From an uncultured Clostridiaceae bacterium (GTDB lineage: Bacteria > Bacillota > Clostridia > Clostridiales > Clostridiaceae), in NCBI GenBank assembly GCA_946405135.1, contig CAMJGD010000003.1:124001-188000 (forward strand): a DNA stretch of 64,000 nucleotides. The letters are read 5' to 3'. The first letter of the stretch is position 1, and the number at the start of each line of letters is the position of its first letter. A model generated the notes under the pieces. That model saw only the letters and a program-made list of their open reading frames with translations. It made no database searches and was not told the origin of the DNA. A program made the position numbers and the translations under genes. This document shows positions 8,070 through 14,621 of the stretch, one piece after another.

Positions 8070-9466
8070 TGTTATAACAAAAAGTTGATAACATAACAAT
8101 AAAAATTTTAATTAATGTAAATGATTTAAGATTCTATACGACAGAAGTTTTAGAGTATTAAACTATATTTAAATATTATAATTTTAAAATTAATAATGAT
8201 TAAAAGTTAATTTTTTTGTCAAGAATCTAGTTATAAAAAATAATTAGAGGTGGCAAGAATGGATTCAAAAACTACAGAAACTAATAACAAGGTTGAAGAT
8301 AATAATAAAACCATTAAAAGCAGTAATCCTAAAACCTTAACTAGCAATAGTGATTTAATTGATATTAGTACTGAAAATGTAGAAATATTATCTGCACTTA
8401 AAATGTTAAATTCAGAGCAAATTCTTTGTCTTAAAGATTTAATTTATGATGATAAATCAGTGAAAGATGAAGATTTTATAAAGCTTATAGAAGAAAAAAT
8501 ATTTATAAATGAAGAAAAAATCTGCCCTAATTGTAAAAGCTTAAATATTATAAAAAACGGAAGAAACTCATTGAAAAGGCAGAGATATAAATGTAAAGAT
8601 TGCGGAAGGATTTTTTGTGATTTTACAAATTCTCCAATAAGCTATAGCAAAAAACCTATAGAAAGCTGGGTACAATATATTAAATGCATGTGTTATAAAT
8701 TATCCATAAGAGATTGTGCAAAATATGTCAAAATAAATATAAAAACCTCTTTTCTTTGGAGGCATAAAGTGCTAAATGCCATAAAATCTAAGTTGCCTGA
8801 AAATCTAGAAGGAATAATTGAAATAGACGAGGTATTTGTTAACGAAAGTTTTAAAGGAAATCACTCAAAGGATCCCAATTTTAATATGGGAAGAGAACCT
8901 ATAAAAAGAGGATTGAACCATGGTTATGAAAATTTAAGTAAAACGAAAGTATGTATATTATGTTGCGCTGATAGAAAAGAAAATATATTATCAAAAGGAG
9001 TTTGTAGGGGCAGAGCGACATTCAATGCTGTAAATAACATGTTAAATGACAAAATACCAAAAGGATCAGTTTTGTGTACTAATAACAGCATTAGCTGTGT
9101 TAGCTTTGCTAGGACTAAAAAACTAAAGATATATGAGATTTTTGGCGCAAATGAAGTAAAAAATGGGAAGTACCACTTGCAAAATGTAAAATCTATGGGC
9201 AGAAAATTATTAGAATTCCTAAGAAATTTTAAGGGAGTAGCTACAAAATATTTGAATTTTTATATTGCATGGTTTAAATGGACGCAGCTGGTCCAATATT
9301 ATGATGGTATAAATAGAATAATAAACTTATTTCTATTGTCCATATTAAGCAAGGAAAAAATAAAGATATACGATTTTAAAGATATAAAAGCATTTACATA
9401 AAAAGTAAGTAGATATAAATATTAGTTCTACACATGCTGTGTTATCTACTTTTATTTTCAACATAG
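8070..9466 (+). mobile_element. IS1595-like element bounded by imperfect inverted R repeats
   Basis: A transposase-like gene (8259–9401) is bracketed by TGTTATAACAAAAAGTTGAT (from 8071) and, inverted, TTATCTACTTTTATTTTCAA (9442–9461). Reverse-complementing the right copy and aligning it with the left gives about 18 matches in 24 positions, so they look like degenerate terminal inverted repeats. I could not find a clear target-site duplication, so the outer ends are approximate. The ends belong to the R repeat family scattered elsewhere in the window. Confidence 0.5.
8259..9401 (+). CDS. IS1595-family transposase-like protein, probably catalytically altered
   Basis: A 380-residue protein. An Asn/Thr/Lys-rich N-terminal extension (1–85) precedes a zinc ribbon with Cys89-x2-Cys92 and Cys112-x2-Cys115 (CPNC, CKDC). 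Then comes the helical region KKPIESWVQYIKCMCYKLS and an ISXO2/IS1595-type DDE core (EIDEVFV, Asp190; YHLQNVK; FKGVATKYLNFYIAWFKW). In family members as I remember them the second acid sits in CTD and a later motif reads YHIQHIN. Here these are CTN (Asn275) and YHLQNVK (Lys311), so two catalytic positions appear changed although the frame is intact. The ATG at 8259 follows AGAGGTGG; a GTG at 8250 lies inside that site. It lies between an exporter operon and a two-component system. Confidence 0.75.
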   Translation: MDSKTTETNNKVEDNNKTIKSSNPKTLTSNSDLIDISTENVEILSALKMLNSEQILCLKDLIYDDKSVKDEDFIKLIEEKIFINEEKICPNCKSLNIIKNGRNSLKRQRYKCKDCGRIFCDFTNSPISYSKKPIESWVQYIKCMCYKLSIRDCAKYVKINIKTSFLWRHKVLNAIKSKLPENLEGIIEIDEVFVNESFKGNHSKDPNFNMGREPIKRGLNHGYENLSKTKVCILCCADRKENILSKGVCRGRATFNAVNNMLNDKIPKGSVLCTNNSISCVSFARTKKLKIYEIFGANEVKNGKYHLQNVKSMGRKLLEFLRNFKGVATKYLNFYIAWFKWTQLVQYYDGINRIINLFLLSILSKEKIKIYDFKDIKAFT

Positions 9467-10587
9467 CTAATGTTGATATCTTATAATTATTTGTAATTGC
9501 AAGGTGTAGTTATTTTTATTTATAAAAATAATTAATGATAAATAGCTTATAATTATTTGCAATTGTAATGCTAGTCCATATTTTCTTTATAACATACTTA
9601 ATATAGATACTTTTTAAAAATAAATTGCAATATAATTATTAGTTCCATGTGGATGATACATACATATTTATATGATAATGCTGACTTTTTAGGTGGATTA
9701 AATCCAGTAAGGGAAAGGATGCACGTACATATTTAGATGATAATGTGATTAAGTAAGCTACTTTTATTTATAACATAATTGAAGTAAATTAAGAATAAAT
9801 ATAAAAAACTACAGCAGGTAATGAGCAAAAATCTTCATTATTTATAAATTTTAAGATAAGCATAAAGTCAGAAGGCACACATATCTTTAAGTAAATTTCG
9901 TCATATGAAAAGTTTACCGTATAATACTTATACGAATTCTTTAAGATTTTGCTTTATAGAATTTATAAATGAATAATAATCAAGAAGGTAACTGATATAA
10001 AGAATATAAGTAATAATATGATATAATAAATTTGAATATAATAAATTAATTTTTTAGAACATTATTATTGGGTAAATATGAGAATTCGAATTTTCGAAGT
10101 TAGTATTCTTCTGGGCTAGTTGGGTTGCACTGCTATTAATTATTCTAGCTGTTTTCAGAACTTTTAACTTTAAATAAATTATAATTAACTATGAGCTATA
10201 TTGCTATGGTTTGTTTATCGTCTTTTTTTTATTTTAAATAGATTATTGTTAATTACAAGCCCTGTATTTCCTCTTGTATATCCATCTTTTATATTTATTT
10301 TAAATAAATCCATTGTTAATTGTAAGCTGTGCAAAATCTGTGGAAAAGGTTCATCTACTTTTATTTACAACAAAGCGTTATATTGTTGGTAACGTACATG
10401 AGGTTATTTCATCCACTTTTACTTACAACAAAGCGTTATATTTTTGGTAAACATATATGAGGTTATTTCATCTACTATTAATTACAACATAGAGTTAGGG
10501 TTTGGAGTATATATAGGGTGGTAAGCTTCTTGGAAATTTTTACAAATAATTTTTTGAAAGTTAAAATACTAAGTTAGAGGTAGTCCT
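9467..10587. repeat. 1.1-kb gene-free region of degenerate tandem repeats
   Basis: No supported gene is present. Paired motifs recur at 58–68 bp offsets: TTATAATTATTTGTAATTGC near 9480 and its variant near 9549; ACATATTTATATGATAATG near 9660 and its variant near 9726; TTTTAAATA…GTTAATTA-type units at about 10168, 10232 and 10297. Inverted R repeats lie at 9757–9776 (diverged), 10351–10376, 10410–10435 and 10469–10492. The last three form a tandem array with a 58–59 bp period. A 63-codon open frame at 10201–10392 runs through these repeats and lacks a ribosome site. Confidence 0.7.
10351..10493 (-). repeat. Three-unit R-repeat array, 58–59 bp period
   Basis: CATCTACTTTTATTTACAAC (10352), CATCCACTTTTACTTACAAC (10410) and CATCTACTATTAATTACAAC (10469) are tandem copies of the inverted R repeat. 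The flanking AAAGCGTTATAT and GAGGTTATTT are shared between neighbouring units, so the whole 58–59 bp is repeated, not just the core. Confidence 0.85.
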
Positions 10588-11697
10588 ATGAAGTATTTTT
10601 ATAAGATTCTTATTTTAATGTTTTTTATAGTTCAATTATCAATGGCTAAAACCATTACACCTCCCAAAGTTTTAGTACTTCTTATTTTTGTTAGTTTAGA
10701 TATATTTAGAAGTAAATATAAAAATTCTATTATCATAATGTTAATGGAGTTAGTGATTCTATATGTACTTTGTCAGTATGATATTAATTTTTTAATATTT
10801 TTTGGGATTTTGGCAATGGACCTTTTATATTTTAAAAAATTTATATATGAATTGGTGGTATATGCATCAGGAATTTATCTGCTTTTGGATAAAGGCTGTG
10901 CCATGTACATAGCGCTTTATATTTTTTATATTAGCTTTTGTATATCAACAGCTTATTTACAGGTAAAGCTTTATAATTTGGACAAATCTTATAAGGATGT
11001 TCACGATAGAGAGCGAAAAAATATATATGAATTGGAAAGTACAAAACAGAAGCTTTTAACTTCTTCAAGAGAACTGGTTTATCTTACAGAAATAAAAGAA
11101 AGAAATAGAATAGCAAGGGAAATTCATGATAATATAGGTCATAGCATAGCAGGTATATACATGCAGCTTCAAGCAGCTTATAGATTAAAGGATAAGGATA
11201 GGGAAAAATCAGATGAACTTTTAAATAAATCTATGGAAGGACTTTCTGAGTCATTAAATGTTATAAGAAATACAGTACATAATATTAAGCCTAAAGAAAA
11301 CTTAGGCATAGAGTATATTGAAAAAATAATAAACAGTTGCAGATTTTGTAATATAAATTTTAAATATAGTGGGGATTTTAATAGGCTTTGTACTAACCAT
11401 ATGGAGATGATAGTTTCTAACATAAAAGAAGCTCTTACTAATGCTTCGAAATATTCAGGAGCTACAGAAATAGATATAAAGTTAGATATAACTGAAAATT
11501 ATGTGAGACTTTATTTAAAGGATAATGGGAAAGGTTGTACAAATATAAAGGAAGGTCTAGGAATAAGCGGGATGAAAGAAAGAATGAAAAATGCTGGGGG
11601 AAGCATATCTATAAATGCTAATGACGGTTTTATGATAGTATGTATTATTCCTATTAATGAGGAGGGAGGAGTGATTTTTGAAAATACTCATAGTTGA
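10588..11697 (+). CDS. DesK/LnrJ-type sensor histidine kinase
   Basis: A 369-residue kinase. The N-terminal ~120 residues form four to six membrane helices, then comes a coiled linker. The dimerisation helix is KERNRIAREIHDNIGHSIAG with the phospho-accepting His at residue 180, which is HisKA_3 type, and the GHKL ATPase domain has NIKEALTNASKYS (N box), DNGKGC and GLGISGMKERM (G boxes). This family pairs with NarL-type regulators, and the next gene is one. It overlaps that gene by 20 bp. Because DesK-like kinases of the LnrJ type sit beside LnrLMN exporters, this kinase probably senses an envelope-active compound for the exporter at 4.4–7.6 kb. The ligand cannot be told from sequence. Confidence 0.85.
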   Translation: MKYFYKILILMFFIVQLSMAKTITPPKVLVLLIFVSLDIFRSKYKNSIIIMLMELVILYVLCQYDINFLIFFGILAMDLLYFKKFIYELVVYASGIYLLLDKGCAMYIALYIFYISFCISTAYLQVKLYNLDKSYKDVHDRERKNIYELESTKQKLLTSSRELVYLTEIKERNRIAREIHDNIGHSIAGIYMQLQAAYRLKDKDREKSDELLNKSMEGLSESLNVIRNTVHNIKPKENLGIEYIEKIINSCRFCNINFKYSGDFNRLCTNHMEMIVSNIKEALTNASKYSGATEIDIKLDITENYVRLYLKDNGKGCTNIKEGLGISGMKERMKNAGGSISINANDGFMIVCIIPINEEGGVIFENTHS

Positions 11698-12310
11698 TGA
11701 TGATGCTCTTATAAGGGATAGTCTAAAAATAATATTTGAAACCGAAGAAGGTTTTGAAGTGGTGGGTAGTGCCTGTAATGGACAAGAAGCTTTGGATAAA
11801 TGTATGGAGCTTAATCCAGAGGTAGTTATAATGGATATACGTATGCCTATTATGGATGGGGTACTTGGTACGAAGCTTATAAAGAGAAGTTTTAATTATA
11901 TAAAGGTAGTTGTACTTACTACTTTTAAGGATGATGAATATATAAAAGAAGCTATAAAAAACGGCGCAGAAGGGTATATATTAAAAAATCAGTCTGCAGA
12001 TGCTATAATTGAAAGTCTTAAAGCTGTATATAAAGGAAATATTGTATTAGAAAAAGATGTAGCAGGAGCTCTTTCTGGAATGCTTGAAAAGAGTAGTGGT
12101 AAAGAGGTAAAGCTAAGGATGGAGTTATCCCAACGAGAACTTGATATATTAAGACTCATAGGTGATGGTATGTCTAATAAAGAAATAGCATCATCACTTT
12201 ATCTTACAGAAGGTACTGTAAGAAATTACGTTACTAAGCTTCTTGAGAAGCTGGAACTAAGAGATAGAACTCAACTTGCCATATATTATATTAAAAATAT
12301 GACATATTGA
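11678..12310 (+). CDS. NarL/LuxR-family response regulator (LnrK-like)
   Basis: A 210-residue regulator. The receiver domain (1–120) has the acidic pocket Asp7–Asp9, phospho-acceptor Asp53 (IMDIRMP) and Lys102, followed by a LuxR-type helix-turn-helix at about 145–205 (LSQRELDILRLIGDGMSNKE…GTVRNYVTKLLEKL). The start is a TTG at 11678: GGAGGGAGG lies 8 bp upstream and the TTG is followed by KILIVDDD, the standard start of a receiver. The gene starts inside the kinase gene, so the pair is translationally coupled. Its likely target is the exporter operon 7 kb upstream. Confidence 0.88.
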   Translation: MKILIVDDDALIRDSLKIIFETEEGFEVVGSACNGQEALDKCMELNPEVVIMDIRMPIMDGVLGTKLIKRSFNYIKVVVLTTFKDDEYIKEAIKNGAEGYILKNQSADAIIESLKAVYKGNIVLEKDVAGALSGMLEKSSGKEVKLRMELSQRELDILRLIGDGMSNKEIASSLYLTEGTVRNYVTKLLEKLELRDRTQLAIYYIKNMTY

Positions 12311-12331
12311 ATGATTTTTAAATCATAATAT

Positions 12332-12405
12332 AAAATGTGCCCTACAAGGTTTATTAAATCATAAAATTCAGGATTTAATAAAAACCATAAAGGGCACATT
12401 TTTTT
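12332..12405. terminator. Bidirectional intrinsic terminator
   Basis: A long hairpin pairs AAAATGTGCCC (12332–12342) with GGGCACATTTT (12392–12402), with inner pairing of GGTTTATTAAATC and GATTTAATAAAAACC, and a T-run on the plus side. A-rich sequence before it serves the minus strand. It separates convergent regulator and brnQ genes. Confidence 0.85.
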
Positions 12406-12413
12406 ATAATAAA

Positions 12414-13739
12414 TCAGTTTTCATCGTATAGATTTATGCTTTTTTTATTTAAATCTATTGGGAAATTTAATTTTTTTACAAAGATAGAACTTATAAAAAA
12501 GCATATTAGTGTAGGAATAATCCATGCAAAGCCTGATTCAGATAGAGGGATAATTCTTAAAAGACTATCCACTAGGTTAATTTTTAGACCTAAGGAGGAT
12601 AGAGTACCAAATATACTAAATAAAAGGGCAGTATATACTGTGGCCTTTACCACCAAATCGTTTTTAATAAACCTATGGAGTAAAGTGGTTATTATGAGAG
12701 TTATGGCCACTGGATATAATATGCTTAAAACAGGGGCAGAAATTGAAATTATTTTGTCTACTCCAAAGGAACCAATTATTATGCTAGCTATAGCTATTAT
12801 TATAGCATTAAGCTTATATGGAAGCTTTCCTTTTGAAACATTCTCAAAGAAAGTAGCACCAGCGGTTATAAGTCCTACAGAAGTTGTAAAGCAAGCTAGT
12901 CCTATAGCAATACCAATAAGGATGCTACCTATATTTCCTAGACTCATTTTTGATATGTTAAGCAAAAGTAAAGTCTTTGAGATATCTCCTTTAAAAATAG
13001 AACTTGTTTGAGCGCCTAAATACATAAGTCCAGTGTACACTATGGCTAATCCAATTATAGCTACCATACCTGATTTTATTGTTATATCCAAATTTTCTTT
13101 CCCTTTATAACCTTTATTATTAACAGATGAAACTATTACAGAAGCAAACACAAGGGCTCCCAAAGCGTCCATGGTTTGATAACCTTCTTTAAGAGCATTG
13201 GAAAATACAAAGTTTTTTCCAGTATTCACAAGGGTGCCTATAGGAGAAATAGACCCTTTTACTATTATAGTAAGTAAGGCTATAAGTAAAATAGGAGTAA
13301 GATATTTTCCTATGTTGTCTATTATTTTAGAAGGTTTTAATATGAAACAAAGGTTTATAGAAAAATATATTATCATAGACAGTATAGGTGACATAGATGG
13401 AAAGATAGGTCTAACAGTTAGTTCATAAGTGGTAGCAGCAGTTCTAGGGATACCCAGCATAGGCCCTATAGCTAAAAATAAAGCGGTACCACACAATATA
13501 GAAAATCCTTTTCCAACTTTTTTTGCCATATTCTCAAAGTTTCCACCACTTTTTGTGCAGGCTACTATGCCTAGAAAGGGGATTCCTACACCTGTAATTA
13601 TAAATCCTAAGGCTGAAATGATAAATTTATTTCCAGTGATTTTACCTAAGTAGGGTGGAAAAATAAGATTTCCTGCTCCAAAGAACATGGCAAATAGAGC
13701 AAAACCTATAACTAATATATCTTTTGAACTTTTTTTCAT
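12414..13739 (-). CDS. brnQ: Branched-chain amino acid:cation symporter BrnQ
   Basis: A 441-residue membrane protein with about twelve helices and the LIVCS family opening KDILVIGFALFAMFFGAGNLIFPPYLG. Also present are GVGIPFLGI and GAQTSSIF with CFTTSVGLI. It imports leucine, isoleucine and valine with Na+ or H+. The start at 13739 (MKKSSKDI) is chosen because GAGGT lies about 9 bp upstream; the frame stays open a further 33 codons, but that stretch is not hydrophobic and has no ribosome site. It is a single-gene unit convergent with the two-component system. I did not see a T-box or other leader structure. Confidence 0.9.
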   Translation of the reverse strand: MKKSSKDILVIGFALFAMFFGAGNLIFPPYLGKITGNKFIISALGFIITGVGIPFLGIVACTKSGGNFENMAKKVGKGFSILCGTALFLAIGPMLGIPRTAATTYELTVRPIFPSMSPILSMIIYFSINLCFILKPSKIIDNIGKYLTPILLIALLTIIVKGSISPIGTLVNTGKNFVFSNALKEGYQTMDALGALVFASVIVSSVNNKGYKGKENLDITIKSGMVAIIGLAIVYTGLMYLGAQTSSIFKGDISKTLLLLNISKMSLGNIGSILIGIAIGLACFTTSVGLITAGATFFENVSKGKLPYKLNAIIIAIASIIIGSFGVDKIISISAPVLSILYPVAITLIITTLLHRFIKNDLVVKATVYTALLFSIFGTLSSLGLKINLVDSLLRIIPLSESGFAWIIPTLICFFISSIFVKKLNFPIDLNKKSINLYDEN

Positions 13740-13945
13740 CCTATTACCTCGCTTTTTTAGACGTATATTGACAAATTTATTGTTTTTTTTACTTAAAACT
13801 ATATAAAAGATGATATCATTATTTAAATAGCAATTCAATAAAAAAATACTGTAAATTATGAACTGTTTAATATATTTACATTGATAAAAATAATAAAATG
13901 ATAATTTATATAATTTATTAAAAAAGTAATTTTTTTATATTACTA

Positions 13946-13975
13946 TTGTATAAAGTTTTTTTATATGGATATAAT
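13946..13975 (+). promoter_or_regulatory. Promoter of the ssb paralogue
   Basis: TTGTAT (13946–13951), an 18-bp spacer and TATAAT (13970–13975), about 82 bp before the ATG of the SSB gene. Confidence 0.5.
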
Positions 13976-14056
13976 TCCTAATGAAAACAAGAAGAGGTTT
14001 ATAAAAGGTTTTAATAAGAGATTTTTAAAAATCATTTATTTTATGGAGGTAAATTT

Positions 14057-14392
14057 ATGAACAAAATATTATTGGTTGGTAGATTAGTAAAGGATCCAGA
14101 ACTGCGAATATTGGAAGAGTCACAGAAGATGGTGACTAGGTTTGTAATTGCGGTAAATAGAGATTATGTATCTGCAAATGGTGAAAGAAAGGCAGACTTT
14201 ATACCCGTTTCAGTTTGGGGTAAAAGGGCAGAAACCATATGTCAATATATGCATAAGGGAAGCATCATAAGCATTAGCGGAAGGCTAAAAACTGGGAGCT
14301 ATGAAGATAAAGACGGAAACAAGAAATACATATATGAAGTAGTAGCAGAAGACTTCCATTTTATCGATTATAAAAAGAAGGAAGAAGCTTAA
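14057..14392 (+). CDS. Short single-stranded DNA-binding protein (SSB paralogue)
   Basis: A 111-residue OB-fold protein with the SSB hallmarks MNKILLVGRLVKDPELR, FVIAVNRDY, ADFIPVSVWGKRAETICQY and GSIISISGRLKTGSYEDKDG. It binds single-stranded DNA during replication, repair or transformation. It lacks the long flexible linker and acidic tip (DDDIPF-type) that recruit partners in the main SSB and ends in KKKEEA, so it is a secondary SSB rather than the rpsF–ssb–rpsR housekeeping copy. GGAGG lies 8 bp before the ATG. It stands alone with its own promoter. Confidence 0.9.
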   Translation: MNKILLVGRLVKDPELRILEESQKMVTRFVIAVNRDYVSANGERKADFIPVSVWGKRAETICQYMHKGSIISISGRLKTGSYEDKDGNKKYIYEVVAEDFHFIDYKKKEEA

Positions 14393-14483
14393 CTATAAAT
14401 TAGCATGGCTGCTTAAAAGCATTATATGCTCAATAACTTTTATAAAAGTTATCAAAGTCAATTAAAACTATAATATAAGAAAA

Positions 14484-14590
14484 AGGGACTGTTGCATAAT
14501 TAACATATCTACAATATATTGAATCTTAATTTAAAAGCAATTCAATGTATTAGGTGTAGTAGACAATTTATTTGTTTTGCAACAGTCCCT
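14484..14590. repeat. 107-bp inverted-repeat element, GGGACTGTTGCA ends
   Basis: Perfect 13-bp terminal inverted repeats AGGGACTGTTGCA (14484–14496) and TGCAACAGTCCCT (14578–14590) enclose 81 bp of A+T-rich sequence. It lies between convergent genes (ssb and the flavodiiron fusion), so it may also act as a terminator. Two related structures are at 39854–39946 and 49176–49225. Confidence 0.75.
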
Positions 14591-14621
14591 ATTATACTGT
14601 TTTGATTAAAATTAAAATTTA

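Noticed and set aside
10201..10392. 63-codon open frame in the repeat field
   Set aside because: It runs across tandem repeats, starts without a ribosome site and has repeat-driven composition.
9467..10493. CRISPR array
   Set aside because: The repeats are degenerate, spacers are themselves repeated, and there are no cas genes; this is a decayed tandem repeat field.
12436..13653. Plus-strand open frames opposite brnQ
   Set aside because: They are antisense shadows of a clear membrane transporter and lack ribosome sites and family features.
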